Position numbers and translations under genes: made by a program
Source of the DNA: Christiangramia portivictoriae DSM 23547
Lineage (GTDB): Bacteria; Bacteroidota; Bacteroidia; Flavobacteriales; Flavobacteriaceae
Direction: 5' to 3'
Assembly: GCF_000423045.1 (NCBI RefSeq)
Contig: NZ_AUHF01000007.1
Coordinates: 248,001-312,000 of the forward strand
DNA: 64,000 nt
Notes under the pieces: model-generated
What the model was told of the DNA's origin: nothing
What the model saw: only the letters and a program-made list of their open reading frames with translations
The model's database searches: none
Part shown: in pieces, positions 54,896-63,693 of the stretch
How positions within the stretch are numbered: position 1 is the first letter of the stretch
Layout: every line of letters begins with the position of its first letter

Positions 54896-55864
54896 TTATG
54901 CTTTTTGATTTTCTGTATTAAAGGTATGATTTACCCATTGTTTTCCCCAGTCGTTTAATTCCTGCTCGCTCCATAATTCAGGGAAGAAAGAGACTCTTTG
55001 AAAACTCGGTGGCAGGAATTTTTTCCAATTCGTACCGCCAGTCGCTTTTATCGTTTCATCTTTCCTGCTCAAATATCGGTAAGCAGCGCCCATGTGCATG
55101 AGCAACCAGTTAATATTAACGTTCACGTCAAAATTACGTAATGCCTGTTTAAGATCTTCATTAGTACGATCATCCTGGTGCATGGCCTGGTAACGCTGGT
55201 ATATGGTGTTTCCGTATACATTCTTCGCAATTCTTAGAAACCTGGGAGTGTATCTTTTTTCAAATTGCTTGAGCGTAAGAGTTTTCTCGCCTGTTTCCAG
55301 ATCGATACCACCCTTTTTCCAGTAAATATTCTCAAAAAGTTCTTCGGAAGAGTTTTCTACTGTAAATTGATCTCTCAAATTGAAATCAACAAGATTTTCC
55401 AAAGGGGTCGAATATAGTTCGATCATCCTGAACTGGGCCGACTGGAAGCCGCTGGCAGGTAATAACGCCATTCTAAATTTCAGAAATTGCTCTCTTTCCA
55501 TTCCCTTGATCATCACGTCAAAAGAATCTATAAGAATTCTAAAATACCTGTTCATCCTATTGAGTTTTTCAACGAAATAGGAAGTAGTCAAACTGGTGGT
55601 TTCTATGATCTGCTTTTGCTCATGAATAATGAGCTTAAAATATAATTCTGTGATCTGGTGATAAGTGATAAAGATCATCTCATCCGGGAAGTGCGTATTG
55701 GTTTTCTGTAAACTCAATAACGTATCTACACTTATATAATCCCAGTAGGAAAGATAACGGTCGTACAAAAGGCCATCCAGATAAGAACCCATATCCTGTC
55801 CCGAATTTTTGAACTTTTCTTCAAGCTTTCCAATTCGTTCCGCGATTTCGGGTTGTATCTCCAT
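54896..55864 (-). CDS. kynA: Tryptophan 2,3-dioxygenase family protein
   Basis: Haem dioxygenase of 322 residues. FITYHQITELYFKLIIHEQ near residue 85 contains the distal His and matches the TDO signature. The C-terminal KATGGTNWKKFLPP loop corresponds to the TGGS substrate loop. It would open the indole ring of tryptophan to N-formylkynurenine. The length is somewhat longer than the compact bacterial TDO of about 280. No kynureninase or kynurenine monooxygenase gene is in the window. It lies two bases after the DUF3108 gene. Confidence 0.88.
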   Translation of the reverse strand: MEIQPEIAERIGKLEEKFKNSGQDMGSYLDGLLYDRYLSYWDYISVDTLLSLQKTNTHFPDEMIFITYHQITELYFKLIIHEQKQIIETTSLTTSYFVEKLNRMNRYFRILIDSFDVMIKGMEREQFLKFRMALLPASGFQSAQFRMIELYSTPLENLVDFNLRDQFTVENSSEELFENIYWKKGGIDLETGEKTLTLKQFEKRYTPRFLRIAKNVYGNTIYQRYQAMHQDDRTNEDLKQALRNFDVNVNINWLLMHMGAAYRYLSRKDETIKATGGTNWKKFLPPSFQRVSFFPELWSEQELNDWGKQWVNHTFNTENQKA

Positions 55865-55866
55865 AT

Positions 55867-56643
55867 TTAATCCATTTGTATACTAAATTGATGCTTTAAA
55901 CCTTTATAAGCTTCAAGATCTGCATCCAGTGACCCGACAGCCAGATCTGCCTCAATTTTTACCGGAATTTTATTTTTATCATCACTAATCCAGAAAGTAA
56001 GACTTTCTTTCTCCTTAAATACTCTTCCGGCCAGTACATAAGGTCTGAATTTGAGCGTTGCAACCTTACCAAACTTGGTTTTGATCGTATCGCGGCCCAG
56101 AAAAACGAGTTTAAAATCAAGGTTTTCATCATCGATGAACATGTTCAAACGCATCTCATCCCCCGGCTTTAACTCATCATTTTTAATTTGGTTGCGAATA
56201 TAGTAAAATGATGATAACATATCGTGCACATTATAAGGCACAGCATATGATTTTTTCTGATTGTTCTCCCTGTTAAGAACATGCGCTTTTTTATCATCAT
56301 GATCAAAATCGATCACCAGGTCTTTAGTATAACCACCCTCATTGATATTCCGCACAAAACGATATGGTTTTCCGGTTCGCTTATCTATATAAGTTTGATA
56401 ATCATCGTCAACCTTGAAAAATAAACCCAATAAACCTGTGGATCTTCCCCGCCCCTTGATATGATATACCGGCTTATCCTGAAATCTGGTCTCGTCTACC
56501 TTGAGTGTGGCGTAGCTTGCATTAAATAGTCCATAATGGATCCTGAATTTAAACCACTCACCTTCACCAAATGCTTCCTGCGAAAACACATTGCTGGTCA
56601 TGAATACTAAAAAAAGGAAGGTAATTGCAATATAATTTCTCAT
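55867..56643 (-). CDS. DUF3108 exported protein
   Basis: Protein of 258 residues with a signal peptide (ITFLFLVFMTSNVFSQ). The body is beta-rich with DUF3108 marks: GEWFKFRIHYGLFNASYATLKV at the start, HVLNRENNQ, and LTFWISDDKNKIPVKIEA near the end. Members are periplasmic proteins of unknown role. It is the first gene of the operon with TDO, M23 and pgi. Confidence 0.88.
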   Translation of the reverse strand: MRNYIAITFLFLVFMTSNVFSQEAFGEGEWFKFRIHYGLFNASYATLKVDETRFQDKPVYHIKGRGRSTGLLGLFFKVDDDYQTYIDKRTGKPYRFVRNINEGGYTKDLVIDFDHDDKKAHVLNRENNQKKSYAVPYNVHDMLSSFYYIRNQIKNDELKPGDEMRLNMFIDDENLDFKLVFLGRDTIKTKFGKVATLKFRPYVLAGRVFKEKESLTFWISDDKNKIPVKIEADLAVGSLDADLEAYKGLKHQFSIQMD

Positions 56644-56702
56644 AGGTTTAATGGTCTAAGTAACAGAATTTTCAGGCGTATGATGGATTACAATTACTAT
56701 TC

Positions 56703-56733
56703 CAAAAGTATCAAAACAAAAAAACCCCATCAA
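56703..56733 (-). promoter_or_regulatory. Promoter of the DUF3108 operon
   Basis: TTG (56731-56733) and TACTTTTG (56703-56710), 20 bases apart on the minus strand, fit the consensus. The -33 element lies within the hairpin that terminates hppD, so promoter and terminator overlap. Confidence 0.62.
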
Positions 56734-56746
56734 ATTAATGATGGGG
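56718..56746 (-). terminator. Terminator of the hmgA-hppD unit
   Basis: A 7-bp GC-rich stem (CCCCATC/GATGGGG), an 8-base loop and a run of seven T on the minus strand, about 190 bases after the hppD stop. Confidence 0.82.
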
Positions 56747-56780
56747 AATTTTGTCTTATTAACCAACTAAAACTTAAATT

Positions 56781-56873
56781 ATGAAAAAAAATTCAATTCT
56801 GGTAACCACTCCAGAAATGCGGTGCAAAAGTCTCATATTTCTCCCTTACCCGCAACTCTTAAATAAACTTTAA
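56781..56873 (+). other. Short open frame with outer-membrane-gene-like leader
   Basis: A 30-codon frame beginning MKKNSILVTTPEM lies on the plus strand between two minus-strand genes. Its upstream sequence, ending CTAAAACTTAAATT before the ATG, resembles leaders I associate with flavobacterial outer-membrane protein genes. The peptide has no recognised domain. It could be a leader remnant or chance. Confidence 0.25.
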
Positions 56874-56937
56874 CTAAACGTTTACCGAATTGTCATTTAT
56901 TTCATTTGGACACTTAAATTTCGTTAAATAATTAATC

Positions 56938-58080
56938 TTAATTTAATGTACCTCGCAAATCCTGCTCTCTCTCAATTGCCTCAAACAGAGCCTTAAAGTT
57001 TCCTTTTCCGAAGGATTGAGCACCTTTTCTCTGGATGATCTCGAAGAACATGGTTGGCCTGTCCAGTACTGGCTTTGTAAAGATTTGAAGCAAATACCCT
57101 TCATCATCGCGATCTACCAGGACTCCGAGTTCTCTCAGTGGCTCCAGGTCTTCATCGATTTCCCCAACACGATCCAGAAGATCATCATAATAAGTTTCCG
57201 GTACGTATAAGAATTCTACTCCGCGATCCCTTAACGCCGTTACTGTTTCGATAATGTTATCTGTCGCCAGGGCGATATGCTGCACTCCCGCACCATTGTA
57301 AAAATCGATATACTCCTCGATCTGAGATTTCTTTTTCCCTTCCGCTGGTTCGTTGATTGGAAATTTGATCCTACCATTCCCGTTGCTCATCACTTTGCTC
57401 ATGAGCGCAGTATAATCTGTAGAAATGTCCTTATCATCAAAAGAAACCAACTGTGCAAAACCCATTACTTTTCCGTAGAACTCAACCCACTTGTTCATCT
57501 CATTCCAGCCTACATTTCCAACCATATGGTCGATAAATTTTAAGCCTGTATCTGGTACCTGTGTTTTGGTATTGTAAATCCTGTATCCAGGTAGAAACGG
57601 ACCGGTATAATCCTTTCTTTCCACAAATAAATGAATGGTCTCCCCGTAAGTATGAATACCAGAGATTACAGCTTTCCCGTTTTCATCCTCCATTACATAG
57701 GGTTCTACATAAGATTTCGCTCCTCTTTTTGTAGTTTCCTCATAGCTCTTTCTCGCATCGTCTACCCATAAAGCAACGAATTTCACCCCGTCACCATGTT
57801 TGTCGATATGCGCATTGATATCTCCTTCGGGCTGCAATGGCGATGTAAGTACAATTCTGATCTTTCCCTGTTGCAATACATAAGAGACGCTGTCCTTACG
57901 TCCAGTTTCCAATCCAGAATAGGCGATTGGCTGGAATCCCCACGCATGCTGGTAATAATAGGCCGCCTGCTTGGCATTTCCTACGTATAATTCTACAAAG
58001 TCTGTTCCCAGGATTGGCAGGAAGTCTTCTGCTTCAGGAACTACTTTTTCTAAATTTAATGATGTATTATCTGTTGACAT
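56938..58080 (-). CDS. hppD: 4-hydroxyphenylpyruvate dioxygenase
   Basis: Fe(II) dioxygenase of 380 residues made of two VOC domains. The iron ligands are His185 (KFIDHMVGN), His268 (GVQHIALAT) and Glu347 (FFEIIQRKG), followed by the C-terminal FGKGNFKALFEAIE helix. It converts 4-hydroxyphenylpyruvate from tyrosine to homogentisate. hmgA, which uses the product, lies 103 bases upstream in the same direction. Confidence 0.97.
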   Translation of the reverse strand: MSTDNTSLNLEKVVPEAEDFLPILGTDFVELYVGNAKQAAYYYQHAWGFQPIAYSGLETGRKDSVSYVLQQGKIRIVLTSPLQPEGDINAHIDKHGDGVKFVALWVDDARKSYEETTKRGAKSYVEPYVMEDENGKAVISGIHTYGETIHLFVERKDYTGPFLPGYRIYNTKTQVPDTGLKFIDHMVGNVGWNEMNKWVEFYGKVMGFAQLVSFDDKDISTDYTALMSKVMSNGNGRIKFPINEPAEGKKKSQIEEYIDFYNGAGVQHIALATDNIIETVTALRDRGVEFLYVPETYYDDLLDRVGEIDEDLEPLRELGVLVDRDDEGYLLQIFTKPVLDRPTMFFEIIQRKGAQSFGKGNFKALFEAIEREQDLRGTLN

Positions 58081-58183
58081 TAGTTGTTATTTTAAAAGAT
58101 GTAAATATGATATAAATTCGAAATCAAATTTCAAATTGTTACCACATCGCCCTGTCCTGTGCTGATAAATCTTCTTTCATTTT

Positions 58184-59350
58184 TTAATGTTCTCCATCTA
58201 ACCACGACCTGTAATAGGTCTCATCGGCAATTTTCATCGCTTCTTCTGTAAGTTTCAACGGCTTAAAGGTATCTACCATTACGGCCAGCTCTTCAGTTTC
58301 CACCTGTCCTATACTTCTCTCAACTGCTCCTGGGTGCGGCCCGTGAGGGATTCCTGCCGGATGTAATGATATATGACCAGCTTCAATATCGTTTCTGCTC
58401 ATAAAATCACCATCTACATAGTAGAGCACCTCATCACTATCTATATTGCTGTGACTATAAGGAGCTGGAATACTTTCCGGATGATAATCATATTTACGCG
58501 GACAAAAACTACAGACTACAAAGGCATCTGTCTCGAAAGTTTGATGCACCGGTGGCGGTTGATGTATTCTTCCTGTTATGGGCTCAAAATCATGAATGGA
58601 AAAAGCATACGGGTAGTTATAACCGTCATAGCCTACAACATCAAATGGATGGGTGGCATAGACCATATCGAAAATTTCTCCCTGCTTCTTGATCTTGATT
58701 AAAAAATCTCCCTTTTCGTCATTGGTTTCCAGTTCATGCGGCTGGCGCAAATCTCTTTCACAAAATGGAGAATGCTCTAGCAGTTGCCCGAACCAGTTCC
58801 GGTATCGCTTCGGAGTATAGATCGGTCTACGGGACTCAACAATAAAAAGCCTGTTGTTCTCATCATCAAAATCCATTTTATAAATGGTTCCGCGAGGAAT
58901 CAACAGGTAATCTCCATATTTGAAATCAATATTTCCAAGATGGGTCCTCAATTTTCCAGATCCTTTATGAACAAAGATCAACTCATCTGCATCAGAATTT
59001 TTGTAGAAATAATCTTCCTTAGAACCCTGAGGAGATGCGAGAATAATATCACAATCTGCATTGGTTAGCACTGCTTTTCTACTTTGCAGGTAATCTGGGT
59101 GCGGAGTGATTTGAAAACCTTTTAACCGGTATGATTTAAGGTTATTTTCGATCGCGATCTTGGGTCGCACATCATAACTTCCTTTGATCTCTTTCACTTG
59201 GGTTGGCCTGTGCTCGTGGTATAGATTAGAAGACATCCCGTCGAAGCCAATCGTTCCAAAAAGCTGTTCATAATAAAGGCTTCCATCAGGTTTCCTGAAA
59301 ATCGTATGACGCTTATGCGGGATCTTGCCGAGTTTATGATAAAAAGGCAT
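58184..59350 (-). CDS. hmgA: Homogentisate 1,2-dioxygenase
   Basis: Protein of 388 residues of the cupin-type HGO family, a compact bacterial form. The iron-site His and Glu are seen in PYSHSNIDSDEV, and the last His in HISLHPAGIPHGPHPG. It opens the ring of homogentisate to maleylacetoacetate. The next pathway enzyme, fumarylacetoacetase, is not in the window. The 169 bases upstream (59351-59519) hold nothing I can identify. Confidence 0.94.
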   Translation of the reverse strand: MPFYHKLGKIPHKRHTIFRKPDGSLYYEQLFGTIGFDGMSSNLYHEHRPTQVKEIKGSYDVRPKIAIENNLKSYRLKGFQITPHPDYLQSRKAVLTNADCDIILASPQGSKEDYFYKNSDADELIFVHKGSGKLRTHLGNIDFKYGDYLLIPRGTIYKMDFDDENNRLFIVESRRPIYTPKRYRNWFGQLLEHSPFCERDLRQPHELETNDEKGDFLIKIKKQGEIFDMVYATHPFDVVGYDGYNYPYAFSIHDFEPITGRIHQPPPVHQTFETDAFVVCSFCPRKYDYHPESIPAPYSHSNIDSDEVLYYVDGDFMSRNDIEAGHISLHPAGIPHGPHPGAVERSIGQVETEELAVMVDTFKPLKLTEEAMKIADETYYRSWLDGEH

Positions 59351-59519
59351 GTGACTATATTTTAAAATCGATCAAAAATGAATTCATTCATTGAAAGATT
59401 GTTATTATTTCCAGTATTTATTTCGATTTACACAAATATCAAGAAAATTTACCGAAACAATCTTAAATCTAGTGTAAAAACCGGGCTCAAAAATGATAAT
59501 TTAATGATACCCGTACAGC

Positions 59520-61748
59520 TTAGAACCAGAATCCAAGACTAAAGAACCAGTAACTTTCTTTCGTTTCTGGAGAATAGGAATATTTCGCTTCCAGTGGCCC
59601 CATAAAAGTCTCGATCCCATAACCAATTCCGTAGCCATTATAATCGGGCATGCTTAGCCAGTTTCCGGTCGTGTACAGGTCATCTTCCACATTAGCAATG
59701 TTGGCGCTGGCGATAATGTGGTTTTTTCTGAAGAGCTCATAGTCAAATTCCAGCTGCGCTTTAATATAACTATCTGCGGAAAGGCTTAAAAAATCATAAC
59801 CCAGGAAAGGTTTGAAATTATTGATAAAATCATTCCCATAACCTCCCAGAAAGAAATCCAGCACCTGGCTTTCGTCATTTCCAATTTTAAAACCTGTTCC
59901 TGTACTAATACGGGTCGTGAATTTGGGAAAAGGCTGCACGGCATATCCCAAAGTTCCCTTGGCAATGGAAAACTCTGAAAAATCATTATTATAGTCTGAA
60001 GAATACAGGTAAATATGAAAATCTCCATCAAATAGAACTCCCTTGGTGGGGAAATATTTGTTATCGTAGGAGTCGAATCTTACATACCCGAATGCTCCGG
60101 CATAATGATCGTTCGCGAGAACAAGTTCCTGACTTTGGTTAATGGCATCGTTAAATGTGTTACTGCTATATTTGAGATATTTGTGTTCCAGTCCTGCGCC
60201 TATGGAGAACACCTGTTGAAATAGTGTTTCCACATAAACCTGATTTGTAAAATCCTTTACCGTAACCTCAAGTTCCCTGATATCCTGAAATTCACTGAGA
60301 CCTTCCGTATCCCTGATGCCATTTAAGAGCAAGCCTTTATCGAAAGTATTATAGCGTGAATTTATTCCAAAACTCCAGTAAAAACCTTTATCCAGGTAAT
60401 AATTGAAATTATAACGCAGGTTATCCCCAACAATAAGATCCAGAGAGGCAACATCATTGGTGAATAACAAACTCTTGCGGGTAAGATTCACCAAAGCACC
60501 GCTTTTATAGAGTTCGTCATAATGTAATCCCAGGCGTAGCAGCATCTTGTTCTCGCTCTCCTCGATCTGCATGGCCAGCGCATAATTGCCATTTTCATCC
60601 TCAGGAACCAGCTGGTAATTGATCCTTTCAAAATTCCCGGTAGCAGACAGGTTATTGATGCCGATGCTTAGATCTTCAAAATTGTAAGTTTCATCATAAT
60701 CAAGTTTCAGCTTACCCTGTACGTAAGCTTTTGGATAGGTATTATTCCCTTTTACCGTAAGAGCACTGATATTGAAACTATCGATCCTGGGAACCGGCTT
60801 TCGGATTATCAAGCTATCGGCTGGCTTACTAAGAAAGCTGAGCTTTTCTATCATGTTATTAGCAGCTACTGCACCAGAATCTATGATTGCCTGGCCCTTG
60901 TCAAAAGCCATCACCGAGAAGGAATTAACGTTTGGTTTAATATAGATATCTGTTTTCGGCGCCTTCTCCTTCATGTCGTTGATCGTACGGAAATTTGAGA
61001 TCTGGCTCATGATCTCAAAGACACTGCGCAGCTTATCTCTTTTCACCAGACTATCCTGTACATCCACCCCAATGATCACCTCGGCACCACGGCGCCGCAA
61101 TTCCTCGATTGGGTAATTGTTGGCAACCCCACCATCTGTAAGCAATTGTCCATCAATTTTAATGGGACTTAGAAGCGTTGGAATCGCGCCACTGGCTGAA
61201 ATGGCTTTCGCCAGGGAACCGCCATCCAGTATCACTTCCTCACCGGTTTCCACATTCGCGGCGATACAGAAAAATGGAATAGGCAATTCGCTGAAATCCT
61301 CTACATCGCTTACGTGGATGGTAAGTCTTGATAATAAATTGTAAATATTCTGACCTTTAAATAGTCCGCTGGGAAATGAAATGTCGAAATTATCAAAAGG
61401 AAGCGTGATCGCATATTTTTCTGAATCCTCCTTTTCGTAGAACGTTTTAGCCCGCCTTGGCAGGTCATCCTGGATAAGAACATCGAACTGAGTGTTTTTA
61501 AAAATAGAATCAAGTTCACTGGCTGAATATCCAGACGCATAGAGCCCGCCAATAATTGCTCCCATGCTGGTCCCTCCAATATAATCGATCTTAATTCCTT
61601 GTTCCTCCAGTGTTTTTAATACACCAATATGCGCAAGACCTTTAGCGCCACCCCCGCTTAATACCAGTCCAACCCTCGGCCTATCCTCTTCCTGGCAAAT
61701 TGCTCCAAAGGAAATGATAAGACCAAGGATGAAAAGATATTTACGCAT
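59520..61748 (-). CDS. Patatin-like phospholipase fused to outer-membrane barrel (PlpD-type)
   Basis: Protein of 742 residues from the Met at 61748, which gives a signal peptide (YLFILGLIISFGAICQ). A patatin domain (about 23-310) shows the oxyanion loop SGGGAKGLAHIG, Ser61 in GGTSMGA and the dyad Asp in TDGGVANNYP near 211. A POTRA-like segment (about 335-410) and a 16-strand-type barrel (about 420-742) ending FFSLGFWF follow. This type V autotransporter-like layout resembles Pseudomonas PlpD. It may act on phospholipids at the surface. Its start overlaps uvrC by eight bases. Confidence 0.9.
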   Translation of the reverse strand: MRKYLFILGLIISFGAICQEEDRPRVGLVLSGGGAKGLAHIGVLKTLEEQGIKIDYIGGTSMGAIIGGLYASGYSASELDSIFKNTQFDVLIQDDLPRRAKTFYEKEDSEKYAITLPFDNFDISFPSGLFKGQNIYNLLSRLTIHVSDVEDFSELPIPFFCIAANVETGEEVILDGGSLAKAISASGAIPTLLSPIKIDGQLLTDGGVANNYPIEELRRRGAEVIIGVDVQDSLVKRDKLRSVFEIMSQISNFRTINDMKEKAPKTDIYIKPNVNSFSVMAFDKGQAIIDSGAVAANNMIEKLSFLSKPADSLIIRKPVPRIDSFNISALTVKGNNTYPKAYVQGKLKLDYDETYNFEDLSIGINNLSATGNFERINYQLVPEDENGNYALAMQIEESENKMLLRLGLHYDELYKSGALVNLTRKSLLFTNDVASLDLIVGDNLRYNFNYYLDKGFYWSFGINSRYNTFDKGLLLNGIRDTEGLSEFQDIRELEVTVKDFTNQVYVETLFQQVFSIGAGLEHKYLKYSSNTFNDAINQSQELVLANDHYAGAFGYVRFDSYDNKYFPTKGVLFDGDFHIYLYSSDYNNDFSEFSIAKGTLGYAVQPFPKFTTRISTGTGFKIGNDESQVLDFFLGGYGNDFINNFKPFLGYDFLSLSADSYIKAQLEFDYELFRKNHIIASANIANVEDDLYTTGNWLSMPDYNGYGIGYGIETFMGPLEAKYSYSPETKESYWFFSLGFWF

Positions 61749-63540
61749 TCTCTGTATGATAATGTTGATAGACGATGCTCGCCCGCGAAGCTCCAATCAC
61801 TTCAGCAAGTTCCTTCTCACTTGCTTCCTTAACTCGTTTTAAGGATCTGAAATTTTTCAGCAATTCCACAACCGTTTTTTCCCCTATTCCGCTGATGGAT
61901 TCCAGTTCAGTATTTAACGCAGACTTACTTCTTTTATTCCGGTGAAATGTAATTCCGAAGCGATGCGCCTCATTTCGCAGCTGCTGGATGATCTTTAAAG
62001 ATTCAGATTTTTTATCAAGATATAAAGGTATGGAATCGCCGGGATAATAAATCTCTTCCAGTCGTTTTGCGATTCCTATAATGGCGATCTTTCCGCGTAA
62101 ACCTAAGGTATCCAGCGCTTTTACACCGCTGGAAAGCTGTCCTTTTCCTCCATCTACGATAATTAATTGTGGAAGTGGCTCCTCTTCGTTGAGCAATCTT
62201 CGATAACGACGAAAGACCACCTCTTCCATAGAAGCAAAATCATCTGGACCTTCCACGGTCTTGATATTGAATTTTCGATAATCTTTCTTACTTGGTTTCC
62301 CGTCTTTAAAAACCACACAGGCAGCAACCGGGTTGGTTCCCTGTATATTCGAGTTATCGAAACATTCTATATGTCGAGGTTCTTCGCTAAGTCTAAGATC
62401 TTCTTTCATCTGCGCCATGATGCGGTTCACATGTCGATCTGGATCTATGATCTTCATCTGCTTGAATCGCTCCTGCCTGAAATATTTGGCATTTCGCTGT
62501 GACAACTCCACGATCTTCTTTTTATCGCCCAGCTTTGGAACCGTGATCTTCAGGTCCTCCCCTACATCTACTTTAAATGGAACATAGATTTCGCTGGACT
62601 TTGAGTCAAAGCGCTGCCTGATCTCCACTATGGCCAGTTCCAGCAACTCCAAATCACTCTCATCCAGCTTCTTCTTCATCTCGATGGTATGGGAGCGTAT
62701 GATCGCACCGTGAGATAACTGAAGAAAGTTGACATAACCATAACCCTCATCGCTTACTACTGAAAATACATCCACATTATTGATACGTGGATTTACCACT
62801 GTAGATTTGGATTGATAATTTTCCAGCACATCGATCTTGATCTTGATACGCTGAGCATCTTCAAATTCCATATTTTCAGCATGTACTTTCATTTGATTAC
62901 GAAACTGCTGAAGGGAATCCTTAAAATTACCTTTTACGATCTGGCGTATCGCTTCAATATTGCGATTATATTCTTCTTCTGGCTGCAAGGATTCACAGGG
63001 ACCTTCACAGTTCCCTAGGTGATATTCCAGGCAAACTTTGTATTTATCGTTCTGGATCTTGTCCTCGGCGAGATCGTAATTACAGGTTCTAAGTTTGTAT
63101 AAACCTTTGATTAGATCGAGCAAAGTGTTTACCGTCTTGAAACTGGTAAATGGTCCATAGTATTCACTCCCATCCCGAATAAGCTTCCTGGTTGGAAAAA
63201 CACGTGGAAAACGCTCATTTTTAATACAGATCCAGGGATAGGTTTTGTCATCCTTCAGCATTACGTTGAAACGAGGCTGGTGTTTCTTGATGAGGTTATT
63301 TTCCAGCAGCAATGCATCGGTTTCCGAAGCAACCACGATGTGTTTGATTTCCCGAATCTTCTTGACCATAACCCCAATCCGATGGCTATCATGTCGCTTG
63401 GTAAAATACGAAGTCACCCTTTTCTTCAAATTCTTGGCTTTCCCTACATAAAGGATCCTTCCGTTCTTGTCGAAATATTGATAAACACCCGGGCTGTTGG
63501 GTAAGGTTTTTAACTGTACTTCCAGAGCTGGCTTTTCCAT
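61741..63540 (-). CDS. uvrC: Excinuclease ABC subunit C
   Basis: Protein of 599 residues from Met at 63540; the longer frame adds 39 residues with no family match. It has an N-terminal GIY-YIG nuclease domain (SPGVYQYF, ILYVGKAKNLKKR), a Cys cluster (CLEYHLGNCEGPC), a UVR motif near 205-240, an RNase H-like 5' nuclease domain (ECFDNSNIQGT, VDGGKGQLSSG) and a C-terminal HhH pair (SISGIGEKT). It makes both incisions in nucleotide excision repair with UvrAB. Confidence 0.97.
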   Translation of the reverse strand: MEKPALEVQLKTLPNSPGVYQYFDKNGRILYVGKAKNLKKRVTSYFTKRHDSHRIGVMVKKIREIKHIVVASETDALLLENNLIKKHQPRFNVMLKDDKTYPWICIKNERFPRVFPTRKLIRDGSEYYGPFTSFKTVNTLLDLIKGLYKLRTCNYDLAEDKIQNDKYKVCLEYHLGNCEGPCESLQPEEEYNRNIEAIRQIVKGNFKDSLQQFRNQMKVHAENMEFEDAQRIKIKIDVLENYQSKSTVVNPRINNVDVFSVVSDEGYGYVNFLQLSHGAIIRSHTIEMKKKLDESDLELLELAIVEIRQRFDSKSSEIYVPFKVDVGEDLKITVPKLGDKKKIVELSQRNAKYFRQERFKQMKIIDPDRHVNRIMAQMKEDLRLSEEPRHIECFDNSNIQGTNPVAACVVFKDGKPSKKDYRKFNIKTVEGPDDFASMEEVVFRRYRRLLNEEEPLPQLIIVDGGKGQLSSGVKALDTLGLRGKIAIIGIAKRLEEIYYPGDSIPLYLDKKSESLKIIQQLRNEAHRFGITFHRNKRSKSALNTELESISGIGEKTVVELLKNFRSLKRVKEASEKELAEVIGASRASIVYQHYHTENA

Positions 63541-63545
63541 TACCT

Positions 63546-63553
63546 CAAAAATA
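63546..63553 (-). promoter_or_regulatory. Possible -7 box of uvrC
   Basis: TATTTTTG on the minus strand lies six bases before the uvrC ATG. No TTG is present at the standard distance upstream, so support is partial. Confidence 0.35.
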
Positions 63554-63693
63554 AACATTAAAATAAGCTCACTAAACCTTTTTTGATTTCCGAAGTGAAT
63601 TTTAAGAATATAAGTACAGGTATCCGGAAAATGCATAATCTTTCGCTTACTTTGCATGGCGCCGGGACTTAGGGCATTTTAGTATATTGCATC

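Noticed and set aside
58139-58180. A 13-codon minus-strand frame between hmgA and hppD (MKEDLSAQDRAMW)
   Set aside because: Too short to support; no ribosome-binding site or known leader-peptide pattern.
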